NCBI RefSeq assembly: GCF_947497275.1
Contig: NZ_CANMFS010000001.1
Coordinates: 682,001-746,000 of the forward strand
Length of the DNA stretch: 64,000 nucleotides
Reading direction: 5' to 3'
DNA from: an uncultured Sulfitobacter sp.
GTDB lineage: Bacteria > Pseudomonadota > Alphaproteobacteria > Rhodobacterales > Rhodobacteraceae
The notes beneath the pieces were generated by a model. It worked only from the letters and a program-made list of their open reading frames with translations. It made no database searches and had not been told where the DNA came from. A program made the position numbers and the translations under genes. Shown piece after piece: positions 8,592 to 17,417 of this stretch. How positions within the stretch are numbered: position 1 is the stretch's first letter; every line of letters begins with the position of its first letter.

Positions 8592-9293
8592 ATGGGAAAA
8601 GCAACAATCGGAAGCAATCTTGGTAGCAACCTATCGCTTGTCCGGGGCCGCGAAGAAACGATGCAAAAGCTTCGGCTTTCAACTTATCTTGGCCTGAAAC
8701 TTGGGGCCAAATACCCGTCCATTCAAAAGGACGTGGAAGGCCAGATTGCCCGGATCAAGGAAATGACCGACAAAGCGTCGCGCGTGGCCGGTGACAAGAC
8801 CAAGAACCAATACCAGAAACACCTTTTCGCCCGCGATCTTGCCAACGTCATTGGTGCAGATATTCGACGCACCCAAGAGCATGTCGCCAAGATTGCTGAC
8901 GAACTTACTGCCGAAGGTGGACAGATGGTCGAAGGCACCCTTGGGCCGAAAGATGAATACGGCTATCTTTACTCCGAAGTGCGCCAATGGGTGCGCGACA
9001 ACAAGGGCACCCCGGAAGGACTGGCCCGCATCAACGAAGGCTATCGTGACAGTCTGCCGATTGCCGCTGCGATCTACCACAGCCCCGCACAGCTTTTGAA
9101 CATGGCCAAGGACGTTCACACGATCATGGCCGGTAAGGCCGCTGAACTGTGGGCACCGAAAGGTTGGGATATGCTCAATGAGGGATTGAACGTCGGTAAG
9201 GCCGTCAAAGGCTATGACGCAGTTATCGGTGATATTTATTCGTCGTATTTCAACGAAGAAGTCGTTGCCGAAGCCGAAGCGTCGCAAGTCTAA
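8592..9293 (+). CDS. Hypothetical protein (233 aa)
   Basis: Begins MGKATIGSNLGSNLSLVRGR; a TTG at 8583 in the same frame is an alternative start. The protein is mostly predicted helix, rich in charged residues (ARIKEMTDKASRVAGDKTKN, RRTQEHVAKIADELTAEGG), with a Trp-containing middle (EVRQWVRDNKGTPEGLARI). No signal peptide, membrane segment, metal site or nucleotide-binding motif can be seen. The following gene starts within its stop codon (TAATG). The function is unknown. Confidence 0.65.
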   Translation: MGKATIGSNLGSNLSLVRGREETMQKLRLSTYLGLKLGAKYPSIQKDVEGQIARIKEMTDKASRVAGDKTKNQYQKHLFARDLANVIGADIRRTQEHVAKIADELTAEGGQMVEGTLGPKDEYGYLYSEVRQWVRDNKGTPEGLARINEGYRDSLPIAAAIYHSPAQLLNMAKDVHTIMAGKAAELWAPKGWDMLNEGLNVGKAVKGYDAVIGDIYSSYFNEEVVAEAEASQV

Positions 9294-9787
9294 TGACACA
9301 AGCGGCGCAGGATATCGGGGCAATTGTCGCATGGGTGAAGGCCAGTAGCCCCGGCAAGTTCCGCAGCCCTATGGACGGCGATTGGGTATTCCCCGCGCCG
9401 TTCGCCGCCCTGTTGCCGATTGACCCCGACACGCCCGCAGGGCCGCAGGTTGACCTGACCGAACTTGCCGACGGGGGCTTGGTGTTCTTGGTGCCCATGG
9501 GCCAGCTAGCGGCACCCTTCGCCGCCGACCGCATCGAACGGGTCGTTGACGGCCTACCGTCGCCTGTAGAGCGCGTGCGGCACCTGTTCGGGCACAGGCT
9601 AGGGCTAGACCTGCCCGACGTGTTGACAATCGCCCTGGACGATCCCGGCGTGAGCATCATGGGCGTTCTGACGGGGGAAGGGCTGGGCGACCTTGACCTT
9701 GCCGCCGTGGCCGTCTTGGCGGTGCCCCTGTGGGCAATCCCCGCCGATCAGCGGTCAACCGTCGCGGCCCTGTGCGAACACCCCTGA
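9293..9787 (+). CDS. Hypothetical protein (164 aa), last gene of the cluster
   Basis: Begins MTQAAQDIGAIVAWVKASSP. The protein is rich in Pro, Leu and Asp (LLPIDPDTPAGPQVDLTELA) with a hydrophobic C-terminal third (LAAVAVLAVPLWAIP) that could pack as a core strand or helix. No known domain is recognised. It overlaps the preceding stop by 1 nt, making the 8099-9787 block one transcription unit. A short inverted repeat is not obvious at its end. Confidence 0.6.
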   Translation: MTQAAQDIGAIVAWVKASSPGKFRSPMDGDWVFPAPFAALLPIDPDTPAGPQVDLTELADGGLVFLVPMGQLAAPFAADRIERVVDGLPSPVERVRHLFGHRLGLDLPDVLTIALDDPGVSIMGVLTGEGLGDLDLAAVAVLAVPLWAIPADQRSTVAALCEHP

Positions 9788-9854
9788 CAGCCCAACCCTA
9801 GTGCCAAGGGCAACTAGCCCCGGTTCGCGTGCACCGACGCAGCCGGGGGCATTT

Positions 9855-10616
9855 TTATCTGAAAATCGCGCCCGTATCTGCGTTCAAATACAGCCGGTTG
9901 GTTACCGACGCGCCACCGCAGTAGGTGAAGTAGATAGGTTGGTTGCGATGGTTGGTAGACTTGACCCAACCGCCCATGTCGCGGAAGTCGCGTTCGGTGC
10001 AGCGGCGTTGTGCGATAAGCGATTGGGCCGCTTCCGCAAACGCGGTTCGGTATCGTGCAAAGTCGTCGGACCCGGACAACAATTCTTCAATCCCCGACGC
10101 ACCCGCAGCCGGATCAGGCGGGCGGGTTTCCGATAGATATTCCACCGACACCCATTCGGCGAACTGCCCGTCGGCAATTCCGTTCGCAGGGTCGCAAGCG
10201 GCGTTGCCCGTATCGACATACTCGCTTCGACCGCCGACGCATGACGCGTCATAGGCTTGTGTGATCCGCGCCCAACCGTCGCGTTCTTCATGCACGGTCA
10301 CGCCTTCACGAAAGAACAATTGCCCTACAACGCCGCAGCTTTCCGACGGGCAGGTGCGACGGTTCAACCGTTCGGAAGTGACTCATAGCCGTTCGTCACC
10401 TTCGGGCGCAGCCCATGGACGTTCGTTTACTTCCGGTATAGCGGTTTCCGCAGTTTCCGGTGAAGGCCCGGTCACGCCGATAAGAACGAAGCAACCGACG
10501 AAGGACGCCAATGCAACCCAACGGCTCTTGAACGGCTTGAATGGGTAGATCACCCCCGCCAACGACACGATTGACGCAAGCGCCAACACCAAAACAACCA
10601 CAGAATTCCCGTCCAA
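9855..10616 (-). pseudogene. SH3-domain protein gene interrupted by an in-frame TGA
   Basis: Two open segments lie in the same frame. Codons from 10616 encode MDGNSVVVLVLALASIVSLA, a membrane helix region, down to GDERL and a TGA at 10383-10385. The frame then continues VTSERLNRRTCPSESCGVVG, a bacterial SH3-like repeat, and ends in a Cys-rich domain (YFTYCGGASVTNRLYLNADT). The strand preceding RLNRRTCPS normally starts with an aromatic residue, so TGG (Trp) to TGA is a likely single change. It is probably a recent nonsense pseudogene, unless a start after the stop (TTG at 10367) still makes a soluble fragment. Confidence 0.65.
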
Positions 10617-10847
10617 GCAGTTATCCTCGCTAGTGATTCAATGCTGCGACTTTAACACGGATAACGTGTTTGTGTGGCGTTTTACGGGCGAAGCTGGAAT
10701 GCAGCTTGTCTGGCAACGTGCGACACGTGGTCACGTCTTCGTGAGCGTTCGACGGGCTGGAAAGGCGCGAACAACTCCCCGCGAAAGCAAGAGTAGGTTG
10801 TTAGTAGAATTTATAGTGCGCCAATTTATCCAATGAAAACTAGGATT

Positions 10848-10870
10848 ATTGGCTCCGGCGGTAGGGATCG
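10848..10870. repeat. Left attachment repeat (copy of the tRNA-Asn 3' end)
   Basis: A 23-bp sequence beginning ATTGGCTCCGG and ending GGGATCG, identical to 18941-18963. It spans the CCA end, acceptor 3' strand and part of the T arm of tRNA-Asn without the rest of the gene. It is the expected scar of site-specific integration into the tRNA gene. Confidence 0.9.
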
Positions 10871-11077
10871 GAGCATTGCTTGCGCAACTCATTGAAATAT
10901 AACGGTTAAATTTGGCCGGGAAGTGGGCTTGGTTTGGTCTTGTGTATCACCCACGGAGCATAGTGGAGCCGACGTGCTGAGCGCAAGGGGGATTTCCGCG
11001 CCTACTATCAAACGACGTGATCGGCCCCGAGCCGACATCCGGGAGGGCGAAGTTCTGCATTAACGCATTCGCCAGAA

Positions 11078-11266
11078 TTGTCATTCGTCTGTAGTGCAGA
11101 AATCCTGAATGGCAGTGCTTGCGATGCGAACGCAGTAGCCGACCTCCGTGTGGAAGCAAACGGTGAGATTTTTGAAGCACCAAGGGAAGGACTCGAACTT
11201 CCAGTTACCCTCAGTTATTCTCATTACGGGCAGGAATACGAGACGGACAACCGGGAGGCGAAATAA
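11078..11266 (+). CDS. Small protein (62 aa) coupled to the SMC-like ATPase
   Basis: Begins (TTG) MSFVCSAEILNGSACDANAV and ends QEYETDNREAK. It is acidic, with two cysteines (C5, C14). Its TAA overlaps the ATPase ATG (TAATG), which argues for coupled translation. The start is uncertain: no ATG or GTG lies between the upstream stop (11018-11020) and TTG 11078, and no clear Shine-Dalgarno sequence is seen. No family is recognised. It may be a regulatory or complex partner of the ATPase. Confidence 0.5.
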   Translation: MSFVCSAEILNGSACDANAVADLRVEANGEIFEAPREGLELPVTLSYSHYGQEYETDNREAK

Positions 11267-14200
11267 TGCAAGCTAACAAGCAAGCACCGCGTGACATCCA
11301 TCTACTAACGACGGACGTGCTCCTTTCGGATCTGGTGGACGGCCGCGAGGTGATCGTGGCAGGAGGAGCCGTCTTTTCTCTGGGGACTGATGATAGCCGT
11401 TCAGTTCTCGAATGGTATCGCAAGAATGCTTCGAAATGGGCCGGAAACCTCAGTGGAGTTGATATTGAGTCAATCATAGATGCCGCCGGTGAAAAGCCGC
11501 CTGCTATCAATAATGACGGAACCGTTACCAGAGAAACGCACGTCAAGCGTTCCTTGCGGCTGAAGAGGCTGACCGCACATCGATTTGCTGGTATTCACGC
11601 ATATGGATCATCCACAGAAGCACCCGGGACTTTCACATTTGTTCCATCCAAAGATGCAACGTTGTTCGAAGGCGCGAACGGGTCGGGAAAGACCTCAATC
11701 CTGAACGCAATTGTATGGTGCCTTACGGGAGATATAATCCGTTCTCAACGAGCGCCCGAACCTGGTACAACCGAATTCGCCTGCGAGATAACGCGCTCAG
11801 ATGGCAGTGTATCTACTCACATGATGTCGTCTGTGACGCCGATGCCGAACGGCAACAGCGAGTTGCCAGCCGATGGGCAACCCATTCCAGCGGATACATG
11901 GGTTGAGCTGGTTTTTACAGATGCCGATGGCACCGATCTTCCGCCGTTGCGCCGGGCCCAGTCCCGGAATTCTCGTGGCAAGCTGCAAGAAAGCGGACCA
12001 AATTTAGGTTCGGCAGGTGTCGATCCAATTGCGTGGCGCATTGCCACTTCCATGCCAGCCCTATTGCCGTTTCTTTCAGTTGGCTCGACATCGCAGTTGG
12101 GCCAGGCGGTTGCACGACTGACAGGGTTGGCTGATTTAGTTGATCTGGCAAAACATGCATCGAAAGCTGCCGAACGGATATCGAAGCGGTCCGTAAAGGA
12201 GATCGAACAGGGTATCGATAAGATCGCCATCCGATACGGGGAAGCGCGTGACGATCTTGAGGCAGTAATTTCCGAGCACGGCGACATTGCGTATGATGGT
12301 GAATTGCCGGGTATTCAGGCAGATGATGGACGTGAACAGTTGGCTGCCATTGCGAAGCATTTTTTAGATACTAAATCTAAGGCATTGGCCGAAGCACGAA
12401 CTGTCCTTGGTGACGGATTCAATCCTGAAAATAAGTCCGCGCGGGAGGATCTTGAGGGCAATATCCAGCCAGCTATTGCCGAACTTCAGCATATTCAACA
12501 ATTGCCTTCATTCGCGCGTTTTCTGGCGCTTTCAGCTGATGCGGAAGAGCAGAAAAAAGTGAATGACCTTCTTGAGACAGTGGGGCGTGAAGCCAAAACG
12601 CTGGCGGAGCTCGCTGCGGCACCGGACCGTGCAGCGCGAGCACGTCTGTATGCTTTGGTTTCGGTATGGCTTCACGAACATGGACGTTCGCATGGTGATC
12701 ATTGCCCATTGTGTGCTGGCGACATTCGAGACGCGTGCGATCCGATTACCGATGTGCCCGTCATCACGCATCTCGCAGAAGCGGAGCGTGACCGCGACCT
12801 GGTCGCGCAAACCGTCGCCCAGTGGGCCTCGGGATGGCATGGCAGACTTATGAAAGAGCTGCCTGATGCTATAGCGAACGAAGTTCGGCAGGAACTTCCT
12901 GATCGGCCAGCCGATCTTCTGATCACTGCGATGACGACAGAGCTCTTTGCGACTGAGAGCTTTAAGGGCGCTTTGTCAGCGATTACGGTCGATGCCACTC
13001 CGCTGGTGAAAGAACGGGCTGCTCAACTGCCCGAATTTCAAGAACCAACAGAACGGTCGATGCCTCCGAATATCGCGGAACTCGCGCATGAGCTTCTGGT
13101 GTTGATGCAGCGCATCGACCGGGCGATATCTTTCGCAAGGTGGCGTGTCGAGAATAGGGTGCAATTGCATAACTTCATTCGCGCCCTGCGGCACGGCGAG
13201 GACGGTGCAGCCGACGCAGATCGGGCAATTGGGCGTCGTCTTTCCGGATTGCTTTCTATCGTCGAGAGTGTTGCTCCGCTGAACAGTGCAGCGACGCTTG
13301 TCGGGCGAATGGAAGCGCGTCGCGGAGAGCGCGAAAAGAAGCGAGAACGCATAGCTCTTTGCGGTAGGGCTGTGACGGCGCTTGAACTACTGGTACCACT
13401 TGGAGCCCTAGCTCAGGCGCAGGTTGATGATCTGCGGACTAAGCTGGAGGCGCGGACCGACTTCTGGCGCCGGGCGATATTTTTAAACGCCACGACCTAT
13501 GCTCCTGACCTTACGGGCACTGTCATGGATGCAAAGGGCATTTTGGGGCTTCAGGTGGGGAGAGATGGTGTAAATGCGCCTGCGCAGCACATTTCCAATG
13601 CGTCGGCGTTGCGTGGCGCTTTGTTCGGCTTCTTTCTGGCTTTTCGCGAGCATGTTCTGAAACAACGCGGGGGCGTACGGACCTTGGTTCTCGACGATCC
13701 TCAAGAGCTACTGGACAACGACAATCGCGAACGGCTGGCTCGTGGTCTATCTCAACTCGCTGGGGATGCGCAACTGATCGTCACGTCACATGACCGGAAG
13801 TTCGCGCGTTGTCTTGTAGCCGAGCATCGCGAGAAAGTTGAACATTTATCTGTTCATCCGGTGAATAGCGTTCATCCGACTGTATTTGTCGCGCCCGCTC
13901 AAGAAGAGATAGTCCGCAAGCGCAAAGCATTTCTGGATGACCCGGACAATCACGCGTTTGCGCAGGACTATGCCTCTGACATGCGCGTGTACATAGAAGG
14001 CCGACTGGGCGATCTGTTCGACAGTGTTGCCCATCCGGCATATACTTCGCCAACGAAGGCGCCAACACTGGTCTCGCTTGTCGATCGTTTGCGTGCTTTG
14101 GTCAACTCCGGCACGGATGAGCTTTTCAAGCACCCACAAGTCAAGCAGTTCGTCGACGATAACGCTCTTGCAGAGGGTGCAGATGCGAGACGTGTGCTAA

Positions 14201-15165
14201 ACCAGTCTCATCATGACAAAGCATCTATCAAATACATGGATGTGAAGAACCTCGACGAAACTTTTTCTCGCCTTCGGTCCCGTGTCGACAAGCTGCATGA
14301 GCAATTTCGCCTGCATCGTTGGCGAGAACCGCTCGCAGCGGCTGATCAGGACAATGTTACAGTGATTGCGCTTCGACCGATGGCGTCACCCAAATTTAAC
14401 GTGCCTATCTTTCAAGATATCGCAGCTTTTGTAAGATCTGGTGGATCAGAAGCTTCACAGGACACGTCGTGCGAGACGCTGGATGACGGTTGGTTCGAAG
14501 GAAAATCACTTTATTACATTCGTGGGGAAACACTTGGGTTCGCGGTTCCTTCAGGCTCGGTCGCTGTGGTGGAGGCTGAACCTTACCCAGGAAGGGACCA
14601 GAACCTTGTGATTGCGCGAGATCGCAATCAGATCTTTGCCCGACGGCTATCGCGCTCACCTGGTTCGATCGGGATTTCGTTGACGACGCTGATGCCCGAT
14701 CCTCGCAATAGCAGGCCGACAATGACCTATGATGAAAGCAAAATTCGCTTGCACCGCGTGGTCGGGGCCATTTTCACGGATATGCCACCTCCGGTCGGAA
14801 AAGGTGAAGCGACCCCTTTGGACGAGGTGGCCGAACTCCGTGCCGTGAAGGTGGCTTATCGTGTGAAGGAGGACAGCGCAATTCCGCTGGCATTGCCCGG
14901 ACAAATCGTTCTTGGCGGAGAAGAGCTTACAACGGCTCAGTTGGGTGGTGTGGAAGGCGCGCTGGTCGCGGTAACTTTAGGAGACGGGGCTTGCGTTTTC
15001 AAACGCCTCGGGTCTCGTCTTCCCGGGCGATCTGCCCACCTCCTACAACTTGAGACAATTGGCGGTCTGGGATCGTCAATTGTTGTTGCAACCGAAGTCT
15101 CTGAACAAACCCATGATGTGCCTATCGCACTATCAGTCAGAAGGGTGGTTGGCGTTCTATATTAA
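11266..15165 (+). CDS. SMC/Rad50-like ATPase with tandem C-terminal S24 (LexA/UmuD-like) domains; putative defence protein
   Basis: A 1299-aa protein. Residues 1-95 are a separate N-terminal region. An ABC-type head follows: Walker A GANGSGKTS at 136-144; coiled or helical arms with a possible zinc hook HCPLC (C480, C483); signature-like segment SNASALRGALFGFFLA at about 777-792; Walker B LVLDDPQE (D810, D811); and H-loop SHDRKF (H842). Residues about 1040-1299 resemble two S24 peptidase folds. Copy 1 has GETLGFAVPSGS and IFARRL (T1089 and A1125 where Ser and Lys belong), then LHRVVGAI. Copy 2 has EDSAIPLALPGQ (S1204) and VFKRL (K1246), then RRVVGVLY. ATPase plus self-cleaving-repressor folds in one chain suggests damage- or phage-triggered control. 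Function is inferred only. Confidence 0.8.
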   Translation: MQANKQAPRDIHLLTTDVLLSDLVDGREVIVAGGAVFSLGTDDSRSVLEWYRKNASKWAGNLSGVDIESIIDAAGEKPPAINNDGTVTRETHVKRSLRLKRLTAHRFAGIHAYGSSTEAPGTFTFVPSKDATLFEGANGSGKTSILNAIVWCLTGDIIRSQRAPEPGTTEFACEITRSDGSVSTHMMSSVTPMPNGNSELPADGQPIPADTWVELVFTDADGTDLPPLRRAQSRNSRGKLQESGPNLGSAGVDPIAWRIATSMPALLPFLSVGSTSQLGQAVARLTGLADLVDLAKHASKAAERISKRSVKEIEQGIDKIAIRYGEARDDLEAVISEHGDIAYDGELPGIQADDGREQLAAIAKHFLDTKSKALAEARTVLGDGFNPENKSAREDLEGNIQPAIAELQHIQQLPSFARFLALSADAEEQKKVNDLLETVGREAKTLAELAAAPDRAARARLYALVSVWLHEHGRSHGDHCPLCAGDIRDACDPITDVPVITHLAEAERDRDLVAQTVAQWASGWHGRLMKELPDAIANEVRQELPDRPADLLITAMTTELFATESFKGALSAITVDATPLVKERAAQLPEFQEPTERSMPPNIAELAHELLVLMQRIDRAISFARWRVENRVQLHNFIRALRHGEDGAADADRAIGRRLSGLLSIVESVAPLNSAATLVGRMEARRGEREKKRERIALCGRAVTALELLVPLGALAQAQVDDLRTKLEARTDFWRRAIFLNATTYAPDLTGTVMDAKGILGLQVGRDGVNAPAQHISNASALRGALFGFFLAFREHVLKQRGGVRTLVLDDPQELLDNDNRERLARGLSQLAGDAQLIVTSHDRKFARCLVAEHREKVEHLSVHPVNSVHPTVFVAPAQEEIVRKRKAFLDDPDNHAFAQDYASDMRVYIEGRLGDLFDSVAHPAYTSPTKAPTLVSLVDRLRALVNSGTDELFKHPQVKQFVDDNALAEGADARRVLNQSHHDKASIKYMDVKNLDETFSRLRSRVDKLHEQFRLHRWREPLAAADQDNVTVIALRPMASPKFNVPIFQDIAAFVRSGGSEASQDTSCETLDDGWFEGKSLYYIRGETLGFAVPSGSVAVVEAEPYPGRDQNLVIARDRNQIFARRLSRSPGSIGISLTTLMPDPRNSRPTMTYDESKIRLHRVVGAIFTDMPPPVGKGEATPLDEVAELRAVKVAYRVKEDSAIPLALPGQIVLGGEELTTAQLGGVEGALVAVTLGDGACVFKRLGSRLPGRSAHLLQLETIGGLGSSIVVATEVSEQTHDVPIALSVRRVVGVLY

Positions 15166-15349
15166 GTGAGACAAATCGCACTATCATTGATCAAACCCTG
15201 CGTTTGACTGCCTTCCGCCTTCAGTGTCGATCATCGCAAACCTGACTGGATCGGCTTCACGTAATGTCCGCTTCCACGGTAGGACCGGGGTGCGCTTGCA
15301 GCGAATGCCTGCAATCCGCCGAAATGCCTGCGGCACAACTTTTTTCCGT

Positions 15350-16795
15350 CTATCCACCGAACCTCGGCGCTTCATCTACCTCCACCTCCGGCCCGTCGCT
15401 GTCCTGCACCCGTTTCGTCACCCGCATAACGAGGCGCGCGAAGCCCTCAATTAGCTTGCGGATAGGCGTTGAAACGCTGTCGCGCTCATCTCCTTGAATG
15501 CGAGAGACGATTTCAGGCCAGCGGGGCATGTGCAGTTTGCCATTTACATTATCCGCATCACCAGACTCGACCGCCTCGAATATTTCCCCCATAGCATCGA
15601 CGGCTTCCGTCAGTTCACCCTCGCGGCGCAGGAGCTCATTTTCTTTTTCGACACGCGTTTTTTCCCAGTCTGCGCGGGCTTTTTTGTCTGCAAGCTCTCG
15701 GCGACGCAGGGCGGCGCGGTCCTGTTTAAGGGCAGTTACTTTGGCCTCATGTGCCGCCTTTTGTTCAATCAGCTCCGCGTCCTTGGCCGCCAGTTCCTTG
15801 CGCTGCGCCTCAAGCCGTCTCGCATCATCCGCCAGACGCTTGGCATCGCGTTTCTCAGCCGCATATTCCTTGGTGGATTTACGCGCCTGACGCGGGCCGA
15901 CACGTAGCAAGCCACATGGCTTACCGACAGCTTCATAGTAGTCGTCCTGCAGTTTTTTCATCGCGGCGGTGTAGACCTTCTGGATAGAGGGTCGCCCGCG
16001 TTCCTTGCGCGCCTCTTGCAAATGCGCTTTGTTTTCCGCCTCCCATGCATCGGTAAGCAATTTGTTTCCGGCCTCGACCTCTGCACATTCAGCTTCCCAT
16101 GCCGCCACGGCAGCAGAATGGCGGGTATCATTCTTTTTCTGGGTGTTGCGGTTTTTTGACGGACGCGGCTTCTTCGGTTTCTTCGGGCGCTTGGCCAATT
16201 CGGGCTTTGGCAAAGAGGGGATCACGTCTGACGCATTTTCCTCACGGTGCAATGCTGCGGCGACCTTCCCCGCATGCAGCTTGTTTGCATCAAGCTTGGG
16301 GTCGGCGGTGTTCATTGCAAGGATGTGAATGTGAACATGTCCCTCATCGAGGTGCAAGACAGCCGTGTAATCGACCCCCTTGGGCATGCGTTTCTTGAAA
16401 TCAGCCAACACGCGCTGCCCCCAGGCCTTTATCGGTGGGCCATGACGAGCGCGATCTGCCATGTATTCCTCTGACGTCAAAGGGTGCGAGTGGATCTCGG
16501 TGTAAAGCGTTGCGGCATCTTTGCGCAGCCCACGGGTATATGTGGACCCGTCTTTCTGGGTGACGGTTTCTGTGATGCCGCTCAGCAAACGGGCACGCTT
16601 TGCCCGAAATTCGGAAATTGTGAGATTGCCGCCGACCTGTTGCGGTGGCATCGGGCTGTCCACATGCTCGGAGTAGAGCGGATCGCGGGCCGCTTCGCCT
16701 TCGACCTGTGCCGCGCTGTTGAAGTGATCCCTGGAGCCTTTTACGGGCTTGAGTTGCTCGCTGTAGGTTTCGATATGCATAAACTGATAGGCCAT
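15350..16795 (-). CDS. MobV/Pre-family relaxase (mobilization protein)
   Basis: A 481-aa protein starting MAYQFMHIETYSEQLKPVKG. The relaxase histidine motif HLDEGHVHIHIL occupies residues 148-159 (H153, H155, H157), the HxDE...HxH pattern of MobV/Pre proteins. A long charged coiled-coil region (about 225-420, with repeated KRLADDARRLEAQRKELAAK-type sequence) follows, as in other family members. The protein would nick oriT on the excised element for mobilization by a helper. It converges with the ATPase gene, leaving 184 bp between the stop codons. Confidence 0.85.
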   Translation of the reverse strand: MAYQFMHIETYSEQLKPVKGSRDHFNSAAQVEGEAARDPLYSEHVDSPMPPQQVGGNLTISEFRAKRARLLSGITETVTQKDGSTYTRGLRKDAATLYTEIHSHPLTSEEYMADRARHGPPIKAWGQRVLADFKKRMPKGVDYTAVLHLDEGHVHIHILAMNTADPKLDANKLHAGKVAAALHREENASDVIPSLPKPELAKRPKKPKKPRPSKNRNTQKKNDTRHSAAVAAWEAECAEVEAGNKLLTDAWEAENKAHLQEARKERGRPSIQKVYTAAMKKLQDDYYEAVGKPCGLLRVGPRQARKSTKEYAAEKRDAKRLADDARRLEAQRKELAAKDAELIEQKAAHEAKVTALKQDRAALRRRELADKKARADWEKTRVEKENELLRREGELTEAVDAMGEIFEAVESGDADNVNGKLHMPRWPEIVSRIQGDERDSVSTPIRKLIEGFARLVMRVTKRVQDSDGPEVEVDEAPRFGG

Positions 16796-17417
16796 GGCGT
16801 GTCCTTTTGATAAAAACCATGGACAACCACTTATGGCCCGACGCCGAAAATCAGAGAGGGATTCTGACGTGGGATGGCATTTTTACGTGGATAACCGCCT
16901 CCCTTATCCTGCTGAAACTATGCACTAAAATTTATACACCTCCTTTCTTCCTCCCTCACAACACGCACCTTACCTTCCCCCTTTAAGCCCCCACCTTTCC
17001 GCCACCCCGACCTCAAAACCATTATAGATTCCGACCGCAGGGCTTGCGTGCAAGCCTTGCCCCATTCCTTCGCGCCTTCCCGGGTTCAGGCGCATAAAAC
17101 CTGCGTGGATACACGCCGTAAAGCCGGGCCAATGGCACGGCAAAAGAGGTTGATCGCATGTGCAAAGGCTATTCGTCTTCGACCGGACTTGTTATGTTTG
17201 ATTGCCGCATAAACTCTGCGCCCGATGCAAAAATGGCAGCGGGAAAAGCTATGCAGAGAGACAGACTATAGGTAGCTAAAGCTACCTCGTCTGCCCCTTA
17301 CGCCGGGGAGGCGCTCCGTCTGTTCGTAAAACCATGCGGGGCATGATCTTCCGAACAAACTGCGCGGCTGGCGATGCCAACCTTGCATAACTTCCGCCAA
17401 GGCGGAAGGCTTACCAG
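16796..17417. other. Non-coding region upstream of the relaxase; likely oriT location
   Basis: 622 bp without a supportable gene, between the relaxase start and the integrase stop. It contains several short perfect inverted repeats: GGCTTGCGTGCAAGCC (17041-17056), GGTAGCTAAAGCTACC (17271-17286) and CTTCCGCCAAGGCGGAAG (17391-17408). It also has a pyrimidine-rich block at about 16930-17010. Relaxase genes usually lie beside their oriT, so this is where the nick site should be. No sequence matching a known MobV oriT was recognised by eye. Confidence 0.45.
17391..17408 (-). terminator. Hairpin downstream of the island integrase gene
   Basis: Perfect 8-bp stem with a 2-nt loop, CTTCCGCCAAGGCGGAAG, 9 bp past the integrase stop codon on the minus strand. 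Only a short T-containing stretch follows (TTATG), so it may be a weak terminator or a processing hairpin. Confidence 0.5.

Noticed and set aside
10633..10836. 67-codon plus-strand frame beginning MIQCCDFNTDNVFVW
   Set aside because: No ribosome-binding site, no partner, low-quality composition; the region is better read as a promoter and flank of the island.
17271..17286. GGTAGCTAAAGCTACC palindrome as a CRISPR or array repeat
   Set aside because: Single copy with no spaced repeats; no CRISPR array was seen anywhere in the window.
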